A stretch of 64,000 bases of DNA. Source: Mesodorylaimus sp. YZB2_4. Lineage: Eukaryota; Nematoda; Enoplea; Dorylaimida; Dorylaimidae. The translations under genes were made by a program, and so were the position numbers. The stretch covers positions 434,001-498,000 of the forward strand of contig JASANH010000626.1 in NCBI GenBank assembly GCA_030248295.1, read 5' to 3'. The first letter of the stretch is position 1, and every line of letters begins with the position of its first letter. The notes under the pieces were generated by a model. It saw only the letters and a program-made list of their open reading frames with translations. It searched no databases and was not told the origin of the DNA. Positions 47,733 through 59,948 of the stretch are shown piece after piece.

Positions 47733-49362
47733 ACTGTAGGTGAAGGTGATAATAAGCAAAGTGAGCAAGACCGTAAGAGCACCTCGCTTAAATACATCTG
47801 CGCCTACGAGAGCAAGATGTTTTCAAGTGGTTTTAAGGTTATCACTGTTGACGCAATCCTTTTTAGGACTCTTTCAAACAGCCATGTTGCTGACACGTCG
47901 AGTCAATTCGTCACGGCATGTTTTCGCCTTCTGCTATTCATTCCTTGCGGGCTCACTTTGCCGAAGCACATTTTTGTGGTTTTTACTTCTAAATTTGCGC
48001 AGATTCGCACCGCTTTAACGAAATCTCTAGGTTCACATTTACGCGTCAGTTGGTACTGTACATTTGCAGTGGGATTTCAATGCTATATTGCATCACAATC
48101 AAGCAAGATTTAGTTGGCTTGGGCTGTACAACAGAAGTCTTTGGCACCCTCGATACGTCCCACCTACGTCAACTGCATGCCTAAAAAAACAGAGGCAAGG
48201 TGCTTGTCAGTTCTGTTTACATTTAGCCATTTACTAACCCCCTCAAGTTAAGCAATTTTCTGCGTCTACTGGTTTATCACCTTGTTCGTCACTCTTCTGT
48301 TTCATCGAAGCGAATAGCTAAAGTTTATCGGTGCTTGATTTGACCTAAAGATAACATAATTCCCCTCTTTGAGCCATGTCATGTGATTGCACTGAAGTGT
48401 TAATTGCACTGCAAACAATAAGATTAAACAATGTTTGCCCAAGTTTCTAAAATTTGCATTGGAGCTCACGCATCGAATCGAAACTACAGTAGGTCATGCT
48501 TTGGTTTTGGCAAGAGTTCTAGAGGTGTCAACAGACTGCGGGATTAACAACAGCAATCTTACACGTGATGCTGTTCACACTTGTTACATCAGCATAAACA
48601 CTGATATCGAGGCGTGAGGGAGCGGTGCTCACTGATGTCTTACATTTTAGTCTAACCCACCCAAATTCGAGCCGGTCACACACGTTTCTGGTTTCCTCCC
48701 CAATCACGTGTTTGTTCTGTCTCGATTCGACATGATTGGAAAAAGAAGACGGAAAGTGGCAATCGAGATCTTTTCCTGTTCTCCCTTTCTGCTCCAACCG
48801 TGTGCACTGCTGTTTTTATGGCGTTACCGGAGCATGGTCGTTAGAGGCTACCAAAGCTGAACTAATGCAGCTGTTCAAAGAGTAAGAAACGATAGGATTC
48901 TAGTTGCCATGCAGTGCTCGGATTTGGGGCATTTCAATAAGTAAACGTTTGTCAATACTTGAATTACTCTTTACTCACGCTGCTCTGCACACTGATACCA
49001 TTGCGAGACCTAGTACGTGAGGTATACGGTACACTACTCTGGCAGGAATGCAGGTTGTGGTTTATCGCATGCATAAACCCAAATAGTAGTAAATAGCTGT
49101 ACCAGCCGCAAGCGTAATTGGAATTTTAAGGGATCGCAGTTACAGGACACCGTTCAGATTGATACACCTCATAAAGATAACTTCTGTTTGCACAGAGTGT
49201 GATGGGGCTCTATCTTAAGGGGTCTTTATGTCAATTTCCTTTGGTTCATATATGGATTTGACAACAGAAACACTTATTCATAGGCATATTGTGACAAGAG
49301 AAGAAACAAAAAGCCTAACGGGTCCACTACTGTCTGCAGTCCTAACGAGTTATTGTTTGTTT
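47733..49362. other. Intergenic region between oxidase and transporter
   Basis: 1.6 kb between two minus-strand genes. TACTGTA-type words occur at 47733, near 48054 and near 48485. No gene, RNA or repeat family was recognised. Confidence 0.45.
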
Positions 49363-50928
49363 CTATCTTTTCAATCCGATTTCGTGAGGCGTGGCTGAAT
49401 GGTTTCCAAAACCGGGCTCAGTGTATCCTCCGCCACCATTCATGGCCATAATGAGCGGGGTCTGTTCGGTCTTCTCGTCATAGTCACCAGTCTCCTCGCC
49501 TTCGACGCTTAGCATATCGACGTTGCCAGTCTCGGGACAAACTATGGACAAGTAAAAGATCACGACGACGTATGGGATGGCCAACAAGCTATACGACCAT
49601 ACTTCGGAGACGGCAGCCAAGGGCGGAAATGTAATCGTGACCAGAACGCTAACAATATGGAACACCACTTTGAACAAGGCCAAACCCAAAGCTCGAACAT
49701 GTTGTTGACAACTTTCGGATACGATGAGGACGGCGGTCGAATTGACTATGTATTGAGTGGCCGTCCAAACGAGCACGAACCAAATACGCACAAACATTAT
49801 AGCGCTACCAGTCGGCGTGAACACAGCTATGGAGATCAACAACACGTAGCATAGCATGACCATCCACGAACAGAACAGGAGCATGATGCGACGGCCGACG
49901 CGATCTATGGTGTACAAGGCGAATAGGACAGCCAGAAACTTAAACACGTTGATAATTATGGACGAATACTTGGCCAATGTAGAGAATCGACGAAAACGAG
50001 CCAAAATGGCCGTCGAGTAGTTATTCGTAAGACTTCCGCCGGCCAACGAGGCAGCCAAGGCCAAAGCGAACCATAAAACTAGCAAACGCCTTCCTTCCGG
50101 GGTCATAAATAGATACCATTTCTTTGATGTTTTCGTATATTCTTTCTTTTCAACACCTCTGACTACGCGACTGAAGGCCGCTGACGATCTCCAGTCGGGA
50201 ATATGTTGATCGGATCCTGATCCAATGCCGGAACCGAGATAGAAACGAAAGCTGTGCTCTACTTCTTCAGCCGAACGTTGACTCTCGATTAACTGCAGAG
50301 GGCTCTCGGGGACACTGGTCAACCAAAGGATCTCCAAGAAAAGTAAGGGCATAGGGAACAGGGGCAGCCAGGCCCAGCGAGTAGGTGTGCCAAAGAGCTC
50401 GGGCAGCCCTAGTACCAAAGCCACTATGCTACCCAGAACTGTAACTACGTTATGGATCCGTGTCACGGCTCCTCTCCAATTCGAACTGATGGCTATTTCG
50501 ACCAAGAACAAAGGGACCACTATGCCGACCAGTCCGTTGTAAATGCCAGTGATCAGTCGACCGAATGCCAGCAGTGGATAGCATTTGGTTGGGTAGGCCA
50601 AGTATTGGAGCAGGAATCCTAAGGCGGCTGGTACGGCCCATATCAAAAGTGTGTTGCGTCTGCCCAAACGATCAGCACAAATCGGAGCCACGAAACACGA
50701 GATGAATCGCCCGACCTGATTAATGCCGGCCACCGTGGACCAAGTGGCCGTCAGTTCCAATTCGGTCATACTTTGATTCCATGCGCGGATGGTTGATTCA
50801 TTGACGAACTGTTCCATGACATCCTGCGGAACGTTGTAGACCAACATGAAATAGCCTGAGTGAAAGCTCGAGCCGAATGCCACGACGAGCGCAGTGGCCA
50901 ACAGGCGCCACGATGATGAGAGGGACAT
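49363..50928 (-). CDS. SLC2 (GLUT)-family MFS transporter, divergent
   Basis: Intronless, 521 aa, with about twelve membrane spans. MFS sugar-porter marks are present: ADRLGRR after TM2, GRLITGIYNGLVGIVVPLFL for TM4-5, a PESP motif after TM6, IDRVGRR between TM8 and TM9, and PETG after TM12. The TM7 motif QQLSGINA that marks classical glucose carriers is absent (ASLAGGSLTNNYSTA stands there), so glucose is not assured. A large first extracellular loop carries one N-glycosylation site (NES) near NESTIRAWNQS. The tail has EQTPLI, an ExxxLI-type dileucine signal for endosomes or lysosomes. Lack of introns, where most neighbours have many, suggests an old retrocopy or intron loss, but the frame is intact. 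Confidence 0.92.
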   Translation of the reverse strand: MSLSSSWRLLATALVVAFGSSFHSGYFMLVYNVPQDVMEQFVNESTIRAWNQSMTELELTATWSTVAGINQVGRFISCFVAPICADRLGRRNTLLIWAVPAALGFLLQYLAYPTKCYPLLAFGRLITGIYNGLVGIVVPLFLVEIAISSNWRGAVTRIHNVVTVLGSIVALVLGLPELFGTPTRWAWLPLFPMPLLFLEILWLTSVPESPLQLIESQRSAEEVEHSFRFYLGSGIGSGSDQHIPDWRSSAAFSRVVRGVEKKEYTKTSKKWYLFMTPEGRRLLVLWFALALAASLAGGSLTNNYSTAILARFRRFSTLAKYSSIIINVFKFLAVLFALYTIDRVGRRIMLLFCSWMVMLCYVLLISIAVFTPTGSAIMFVRIWFVLVWTATQYIVNSTAVLIVSESCQQHVRALGLALFKVVFHIVSVLVTITFPPLAAVSEVWSYSLLAIPYVVVIFYLSIVCPETGNVDMLSVEGEETGDYDEKTEQTPLIMAMNGGGGYTEPGFGNHSATPHEIGLKR

Positions 50929-53345
50929 CGTCGAAGTGGCACACTAGAAAACGGATTTGTTTAGGCACTACCAGAAAAGGCCAACCTGCACACATCCAAA
51001 TTTCACTCGTAAGCCCATCACACTTGCACTGCCCCGGCCCCACTCGTACTTCCTGCTCCCTGCACAGATTAGGGGCGAGAGGCTTGCTGAAAGTCACTCA
51101 ACACTCTTTAACCGAGTGCGTGTTTTCGAAACGATCAAAACTGCACCAAGGGCAACCTTACACACGCCCAACTGGCCGATTCCGTTCTTGGCCATTGGAT
51201 AAGAAGAAACGGCGGACACACATGCCTCAATGGACTCTGGGAGGAGCAGAATGGGGCCCTGGGAGGGTGGAAAAAGGAAAAGAAACCTAAAGAAGAAAAA
51301 CCTGAGCAAGCTACTAGCTTGACGAGCGGTTTGAGGATAGAGAACGATTGATCCACCACAGGCCGCTGTTGCCGAGCTCGTTAACGTTTGTGCTTCAATA
51401 CCAGCACCATCGAGTCTGGTCCACGCTCGGTCCGCTTTGAAGGCTCAATTGCAAAAATGACAAAAATAAAACGGCCTCCCTCCTCAGAGCCCCCGGACAG
51501 GCCCAATACAAATATTTCGATAACCGCCAAGCTTTGGGAATTTCACGCATCCGCCAAGACTTAAAAAAATCGAGTATATCCGCCATTTTACCAGAATGTC
51601 CCCGCCCATCTTATCGCAGGAAAGAAGAAAAATATTGCATGGATATGGCTGTCGAATCGAAGAGGATATGGAAGATTGATGCCAGCCAACAGCATCCAAT
51701 CGAATAACATTTTTCTATTTTTTAAAAAGCGAGACCCGAGTGCGCTATAAAACTTGAGCCTGTACTGCTCACAAAAGGAAAACTTGGACAGAAAAACGCT
51801 CCGCGCATGAACATGGGAAGGGCCAGGTGTCCCTTTGGCTGAATACGGAAGTCTATCCGCGGCTAATGCCAATGAATAGAGCCAGTTTGGGGACATTCGA
51901 GACCGAGACAGCAGCGAGAACACTTTCGAGCTGTCAGAGATTATCGCTTCTTCGGAGGGACGGTACTTAAAGTTGACAAAACGTTTTTTTGTTATCCTTC
52001 GTCCAGAAAAGCTGTGCGGCAACACGACGGTTCTTCTGGCGGGCTCTCATCCCACCATCAGCGAAACGTCGCAATTTCGGCACGACTACTCAACGTGCGA
52101 TCGTTAAAGTGCGGAGGCCCCTAATAGGTCCTTGGAGAATAAGTAGAAGTCCTCTGATAATTGTGGAAGCTGATTGAGTGAAAACAAGATAACAGAGCTG
52201 TCTGGTAGAAAAAAGTAAACAGACATGCTCGCAGTCAGTGTTCGAAGAGAAGCTTGTTTAAAATTGATTGAAGCATAAGAGGGCATCAAAGCCACAGCGA
52301 GGATAAAGCTTCAAAGATTCAAAAAACTCAGTCAAAAAGCACTGGATGCGGTCGAATAGCAAAATCCACGATTTCACGATCCACGAGCAAAGTCCAACGA
52401 TTTTCTGATCACCAAATAAGTGTTACACTAGGGGCATAAGTGAGTGTCCAAGTGACAGGCCTACATGTCTTCATTGTTTTCTTTTCGTTGGGACGAAGAA
52501 ACAATGGAATCAATGATTAATGACCAGCTATTCAAGCACAGTCACGGACAACATTGATCGAACCATGTATCTACGTAGGTGCTGTACCTCTGCACCGAAC
52601 CTTCGCTTACTCATGTACATCATAAGCACAGTCCCTCAACGGAACGAGCACAGTGCGAGTACCGATAGAGTCACGACAGTTCATCTTCTACTACTACTCA
52701 CATATGTAGGTACATACTGTATGAGTAATCAAATCAGATCGAATCAGGTTGCAGATCCGTCCGTGTTCTGGAGTGCACGTTTGTTGCGGCCCCAGTTGAA
52801 CCCGCACGAGTATGCAATGCACGCGTCATGACTACAAAATACATGGAGAATGGTGCAAACACCAGGTGCATTAGTCGAGGCACTGCCTGCATGATTCATA
52901 GGCTGCCTCGCAGGAGTTAGTAAAGAAGCACCTTAGATCGAAATCTGCATCAAACTAACTAATCGTAAGACAGATCATCAGGGAGTCAGACTAACATCGA
53001 GAATGCAAGACTCAAAAAGAATCAGTTTGCCAACATGTGTTTCCTTGTGGGCCAGCTTCGGACAAACAGGCGATGTGGCTGGCGCGAGCTGAGTACTGTG
53101 CAGAATTATAGCAGACTAACAGCAACGTCATTGGATCCTGTCGAGACTGACCAATTGCAAACTGCACCTACCACGCGATAGCCCTAGCACTTCACTGTAC
53201 GATGTTGGCATCACGCATAGCACCTCCTTCCCTGCCATAACGACCAGTGCTATGATTAACCTGACCACATACTGGACACCAGGCATCAGTTTACGCGAGT
53301 CAAACCACGGTTAGCAAGAGAAACATGTGAAAACTATTAGTTGAA
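50929..53345. other. Gene-free region upstream of the transporter
   Basis: 2.4 kb containing the transporter promoter. Open frames are short and contradictory (for example 51588-52025 on minus and 51989-52177 on plus) and none has an ATG with a recognisable product. A TACTGTA word lies near 52717. Nothing else is seen. Confidence 0.4.
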
Positions 53346-54400
53346 TTACGGCGTAATTACAAAAGGGCGGACACCATTTTCATGAATCGCTGCGGGCTGG
53401 ATTTCTTGCGTTTGGTGACTTGCGCCATGCTGCGTTCGAAGTCGGCTATTTTCACTTCCAAGTTTCAACAAGCGGGCCGCTTCGTTTAATCTGGCCATAT
53501 CAGTGGCATGGGCAGATTTGGCGGCTTCCAAACGTTGCTGGAGCTGAAACGGAGAAGGAATTCGAGAATTTGATCAATGCGACGTGAAATGTTAGTTGTA
53601 CCTTTTTCCTGATATTTTAGTTCTTTTTCTGGCTTGCACGCGCTCAACTAAGCGTTCCGTCAGTCTGTTCTCTCGCATTCAGAAGACCGAGAATTGCCTC
53701 CATGCGCTGCAAACAGTTCTTGATGGTACTTGATGACACTGAAGGACTAATCACCTTTTGACAGCACTTCAGCTCCAAATTGGGACCAGCATCGTCCTCG
53801 GTGATACCACACGCTTGCAATCAATCGGCGGTAATTTTCGTACAGGATGTGGAGCGTGCGGCTTTATGAGTGGTGAAAAATCACCACAGGCCACTCCAGT
53901 AATACGGACCCAGTCGTATTACAGTAAGATCACATAAATCCTCCATGTTCAGACGCAAAATGGCCTCGCGAAGCTTTACGATAGCCGCGGACCAAGTCGG
54001 AAGACTTGCTTGGACTGCCAGGGGTTATTGGCAGGGTGCAAAAGCTCCATGAGTCACTCCCACTAGGAGCCGCATGTGTTATACTAACCCCACGTAGGTC
54101 ATCTACGACTTCAGGATATCACCACCTCGTGTCACTGGCCACCTGATGGCCTCACACCTTCGCTCCAGGTGATGGGTCGGAAAGTATGGACAATTACTCA
54201 AAAGACCCTACGAACGTCTGCGTCGTAGAACGTCTCAAATAACGTCTGCTATCGTAATCCGATGATTCTCGTGTCTTCAGTGCATGGCGGAAACGGCAGC
54301 TTCAGATTGAACAATTATTTGAGCAGAGCGGTCTTGCCAACGACTGCCTCGCCAATGCACATCAGAGTACATTTGAAGCCTTGCTGGACCCACCGATGGG
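53346..54400 (-). pseudogene. Septin pseudogene (SEPT6-group-like)
   Basis: Pieces of a septin can be read on the minus strand in order. GFKCTLMCIGEAVVGKTALL lies over 54320-54378, matching the septin P-loop context GFxFTLMxxGESGLGKST but with the loop changed, and a TAA soon after. VKLREAILRLNMEDL (53940-53980) matches the septin element after the G domain, followed by ILYENYRR. Then come CGITEDDAGPNLELK, MEAILGLLNAR, KELKYQEK and the coiled coil RLEAAKSAHATDMARLNEAA and, one frame over, ADFERSMAQVTKRKK. There are at least three stops or frameshifts, and most of the G domain between P-loop and KLRE is missing. Intron-like gaps remain (TTTCAG at 53544), so this is a decayed DNA duplicate. No intact parent is in the window. 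Confidence 0.6.
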
Positions 54401-55717
54401 GAAGGCTATTCAGCCATGTTCTGCAGCTCGAAGGCCAGAATAGACAGGCCAGGGACGGACTGCGTGGCGCAGAACAGAAAACACGCAATTCGGGAAACCA
54501 ACTGTACGAGTGCCGTCCATGAGACCGGCAGCTTATCTACTCTTCGATTCACAAAACTGGCCATGCCAAGTTGTCTGATTCGCCTCGACTCGACGAAGGC
54601 CTCGAAAGCGAATGAAGGGAAAAGGCGAAAGACGCGCCAATGTCTGCTGGCCTGAACTAGCTGGACAACAAAGGAGCATATCCCTGCCCTGCTCATAAAC
54701 TAAATTGTTTGAGTATAGGCATGGACTAGTCTCTACGCACCTGTCAGCAGGGCACTGGTTCAAGGGACCGGCCTGCCTCTCCTAAGTCAGGGCCCACACG
54801 GGACCGAGGTCGGGTGTCTGGTTTGGTTTACAGGCATCGGTGGAGGATTGGTCTTGAGTTCCTGGTCTGAACTGCTCCTGTGAGCACTTCGGGCTCAGGG
54901 CCGTCAGAATCCATATGACGGCCGACCCCCGAATTGTGAGTCTACACGGCCCTCTTGGTGTGGTGGCTGATAAACTCACAATCAGCAAGTGGTGTCCGTG
55001 TACTGCGTCGGATCGATCTTGTGGCTCGAACCATCCTCTGGTCAGCCCTCGGGCGAGCCAAGGATTTTATTTGACGAAAACGTGTTAATTCGAGCCCCGC
55101 AATCACGATTCTAAAAATTTGATAATGCAAATCTGCTCCCAGCTGAGCACGTGAACATGCGAAGAATAGCCCGACTATGAAATTCACAGGCAATGAATCA
55201 GTTCCTCTTTCTTCCAGTGACCTGCTGGCCCAGGACAAACACGAACGCAACCCTGTATCCTGGAAAGCTACCTTCATGCAGAAAACACTATCGCTCGGCC
55301 AGGATGCAAGACAAATCTTTTGCAGAGCGTCAGAATTGGTGCAAGGTTCTATCGAGGTTTTCCGAATCAAACGGGCCGCCCATCCTTGCCGTATGGCAAG
55401 ACCTTTCGCATCAAGCGGAATACGGGGCAACGACCAGCAAGCATACCCTTCACAGCCGTGGTGCTTGCTTGCAGTGCTCAGTTTTTGCCCCCGCCTCTGG
55501 GCAGTACGTAAAGGACGTCGGGCATGCCTCGAATGCAACATCTCAAAAAACGGCCACCCACTTTCTCTGACTTTGTTTTAAGATGAAACAAAACAGAACA
55601 CAAAATTGATTGGCTTCAGAAAAACGTTTCCAGAAATATTGCAACACGATCAAGTAAACGCTTTATGAGCGTTCAGAACCAGTCATTTATGCATACAAAA
55701 AATTTAAATCCTGGGAT
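54401..55717. other. Region with overlapping long open frames, no gene assigned
   Basis: Between the septin pseudogene and Rpn1. At 55190-55580 the plus strand is open in three frames while the minus strand carries a 199-codon frame from an ATG at 55541 (to 54942). Local GC content is raised, which by itself lengthens open frames. None of the four translations shows a domain or signal I recognise. An 8-bp perfect inverted repeat (GGCCGTCA at 54899, TGACGGCC at 54916) is also present. Confidence 0.35.
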
Positions 55718-58700
55718 TTACTTCCCTTCATAATTTGGATTCTTCTTCAAAATAACGAAGCCTTCCATAACGGGAGCAACCGATAAATCTAAAATAATTC
55801 AGCTCACGCTGCAACACCATCCTTATAAATCGATGCAAAGAGCTTACATTCTTCCGTGGCCAATTCGGCTCGATCACCATAGGCCAACAAGACAGGCGTA
55901 GGCAACGTTTGGAACCCCGTTATCGTTTTCGGTTTGCCCGCTTGCCCAACGACGTCCACAGCCTGCGATGAAAATATTTATGCTAAAATTACTATTTCTG
56001 CGGGGGTACGCCCCTGGGTCTAGATGATCTTTGGCCGAAATGCATAGCCACAAGAAGCCTAGCAATCTTCGTGACAAGAGAGCATTGCTCTGCCAAATGT
56101 ACTGTAAGACAACGTCCCCTCCTCTTCCTCAGATGCACTGTCTCACCTGTCCCTGACGAACGTTCACGTTCACTTGTTTCAATTGACTGTCCTCTTTATC
56201 CACGGCCTCGAAAGTGATCAAAAACCGCGGCTGGATAGCAGGAACCAGAAGATAAAGCAAGTAATGTTGCTTGTTTAATACCGCTGAAACGCCATACGTT
56301 CAAGCAAGGGTTACTGCATACAGGGTATCGGACTCACTGTTCTTCACGTCCAAGAACGTGAAACAGGTGGCCAAGAGGCCCGCCACAGCCGATGGCGACA
56401 TAAGTTGACGATCGCTATGGAACGGATTCAAAGTCAGCGTTCCCTTGCCCATATGAACCATGCCTTGAGCGATACGGACGAGCATCAAACTCAACGGGTC
56501 CCGCTGATGGTAAGCAGCTAATTGACGAAGCATAGCAGCCAGACGGGCATTGTTCGTTCCTAAAAATTCAAATATTCTAGACATCAATTCTTAAAATTCT
56601 TCGCATACAAGCTTACCAGCGCCGACCAGCCCCAAAGCGAAGATGGCATTGTAAGCCGTTTCGGAATCAGCATCGTGCGAGAATTTGCTAAGCGTTTCCA
56701 AAATGTTCAATTGAGGGTTACTGACGGAGATTAGACCAAGCGCCAATGGTACGGCGCGACGCACAACCGGTTCCCCATAGCGAAGCTAAAAACAACACGA
56801 GTATCTCAAATATCCATGATAGAACTACGACACCAGGGAGCTTACCAAATGTCCAAACAGTCGAAAACTCATACTCGATCCAATATCCTCGCCCATGGCG
56901 ATCAAAGCGATACCCAAAGCAGCTACAGCCTGCTGCGACGATAAGTCCACTTTCGTCGGGTCCTTTTTCTTATCCTTTTCTTTGTCGTCCTTTTTATCTT
57001 TCTCCTCCTGAAAGAAAAGATATCGAGTCAATTCAGTACTTTATATAAGAATTTCCCACAAAAACTCACCTTCGGCGTTTCGTAGTGGTGCGAGCAGATG
57101 TGGAGCAAGTTTTGAATTTTCAAAACATTGCCAGTTCCAGCGTATGCGGCTACTTCGACCAAGGTAGCTGCCATGCTACCGTAGGGCTCCGAGACGGCGC
57201 GCAAGCTTTCAATGATAACGTCAGCTCCCTCTTGCTTACCTTAAAAAATTTACACTGCTAAAATGGCACTACATACAATTCCAGCGTCTTACCCAAAAAG
57301 ATCAGGGCGATACCCAAAGCCAAAAACCGCAGATTAGTATCCTTCAGATCTTGCTCCGATTTCTCCATGAGCACTTGCCAAATCGCATTGGCTACTTTCG
57401 AGTTGGAAGTGCCAACGCAAATCAAACCCAACGCCAAGGCCGTCATGCCCAGGGCCTAAAACCCAAAACACAAATTGTGCCAAATACTCAGTCATCAAAT
57501 CGGATCGCTTACTTCGTTCGAAGCTGCATGATCGACCAATGCATCCAACAATTGCGGTATGACCGTTTCGATCACCGATTCTCGTTTGGAATTAGTATAG
57601 GCTAAACCCAATCTGAAAGCAGCAAGTTCTGATGCCTGGCACTCTGCCAATTCTATCCCTATCCAAAAAACGCACCCGAAAATGCTCCCAACGCGAAATA
57701 TTTGCTTGTCACTGCGGACATAGTCCAAAAGCAGAGCTTGAGCTGGATCGCATTCGTGATGCACGCCATTGCTTATGATTCCAAGCCCCAACAGACTGCC
57801 AGCCTAAAGTACAAACGTACCTCAAGTCAGTTAGATATGCATGGACTGCACTTTGACTTACTTTGATGTAATCATCGCTAACATACAAAAACTTGTCGAT
57901 ATGATTCAAACCATTGTCGACGTCCCATCGGTACAACAGGCCTTGACTGGCGGCAGCACTCATCATGCCTGAAATTCCCAACAGTTTTTAAACCAGTTCA
58001 GCACAAAAACATGCCAGCATACCGTGGTCTTTGTTCTTATAGAACCATTTGTTGGCATCTTCGGACAACAGTTTATCCTTGCAAAATCCGGCGTTAACGA
58101 ATCCGTTAACGAAAGTGGACGCTAAGTTTTGACGAGCCGAATCGATTTGTCCCGTTCCAGCAAACGGACCTACAAACATATTCATTTACCATTGGCCAAG
58201 TAGTCGAGCGAGAGAACGAAACAACTTACGCGATGGTTCTAAATGGGACTTGTAAATATCCTCGGGTATTTTTGGTTCCATAATATCGAGCTAAGTGAAA
58301 AAAACCAAGCTATAGTCTAACCTACAGAAAACAATGCAACTTACTTCTCGCGCCAGAGCCAGAAAGTACTGCGACAGATTAGAATTCGACATCAATTCGG
58401 TCAAGTCGCTTTGAAAGGGCAAACTGGCTGGCAAGTCCAAGAATATTTGATGGCGTCCGAGAAGAAATGCCATTTGTTTTTGCACGACCCTGCACACGCC
58501 ATAATGAAACTGAATCTATGAAGGATGGGACAAACGCAAACTTACAAGTCCTTGCACTTCTCGAAAATGTTTTTCACGAGCTCTATATCATTCAACATAA
58601 TGGCGCATCGTAGTGCCTCTATTTCCTTTTTGAACTTCAAGTAGATATCGATAGCCGTACGCAGTAACTCGCTATTTTCTGGGTCCGGAACGTACGGAAC

Positions 58701-59948
58701 GCATCTAATAAATTTGCACCATGTACAAAATAGAGTTACGCAAGGTAGAAATTTACTTACGAAATCAAGTACAGGCAGACTCGAGCGTAAGTCTCTTCGT
58801 CCACGTAGTTCTTTAGCAAATCGAGGCGTTCGATTTCAGTCAACAAATCGCAAGCCTCAGCTTCCGCATTATGGGCCATATGATAAGGAGCGATTTCGGA
58901 CGCTAAAGCCAACAATTCTTTTTGACGTGCATCGTTAGAAGGAGTCTCGTCGATAGACTTCCATTCCTCGGCAATCTCAGAGGCCAAATGACTAAAAGAA
59001 ACTTCAAGCATCAAACAGCGGTCCGATGTGAGATATGACATTTCTTACCGAACATACTCGTGACCCCAAGCTCCAATCGGTTCCTTATTTCCTAACAGTC
59101 TGTACTTCAAGCATTCGCGCGATCCTTCCGCCGCCGAAGTCATAGCCAAGACGGATATCACATCCGCACAGAATCGCTAAAATATTTGGATGGATTGAAA
59201 CACAATTAGAAAAGACATTACCCAGTTTACCTTGACATCTGTGTTGGTGATTTTCTCGTGGATTTCCTTCATAGTTCCATAATGGCCTCGCAAAAACTTT
59301 AACGGTTTTGGCACCGACGTCATACTCGTAGTCGAAGCGCGGATCAGACTTCTCATACTTTCCAAAGCGGGCTTATAGAGAGATTGGTTATTTTCCTAAA
59401 GAAGACAATTATTAGGGTCACTAACATATTAAAAGGAAAGGAGACCGCAGCACTTACCAAAAGGCGCTCAACCAGCATGTTTAATTCGTCTTGCAGTTTC
59501 TTGTCCTCCTCGGACTGAAAAAAATAGGCACTGAACATGTTCACGTCTGGGAGTAGAGGCTGGAAGGGCGATCTAGGAACTGAATACTAAAACCAGGGAG
59601 GCACAGCATACATGAATCTAGACAGTTTCTCTTGATCTCTCGTCGAGACCAGCGCCAAAGTACAGTACTGTAGAATATAGGCGTGACGAGAAATGCTATG
59701 AAAGGCATGAGGCACGACGAAGGAAAGTACGGGGGCTAATCTAGGTCTGATACCTAGTGAGACAGCAGCCTCCGCGAACTTTGAATGCTGCTTTAACCGC
59801 ACAGCCATATCTACAGGACCCCATCCTCAGATCCAATCTTTCTTACCATCTCATCCAACTTCTTCTCAATCGGTTTTCCATCTTTTCCTTTGGCTGGTTC
59901 GGTCTTCTCCGCGGGAGCTTTCTTCGTTTCTTCTTTGGGCACCACCAT
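55718..59948 (-). CDS. PSMD2: 26S proteasome non-ATPase subunit Rpn1 (PSMD2)
   Basis: Twenty exons join in frame to 912 aa (human 908): 59948-59847, 59514-59458, 59395-59231, 59176-59049, 58991-58761, 58704-58546, 58489-58345, 58290-58230, 58169-58023, 57968-57862, 57803-57676, 57612-57513, 57455-57293, 57239-57070, 57007-56846, 56785-56617, 56559-56338, 56283-56147, 55962-55848, 55788-55718. After a Lys/Glu-rich start come [35 protein letters not shown] and [12 protein letters not shown], then the proteasome/cyclosome repeats (for example [51 protein letters not shown]), a Lys-rich insert ([14 protein letters not shown]) and the conserved end [26 protein letters not shown]. Rpn1 is in the base of the 19S cap and docks ubiquitin receptors and Usp14/Ubp6. 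It is divergent from ribophorin I. Confidence 0.97.
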
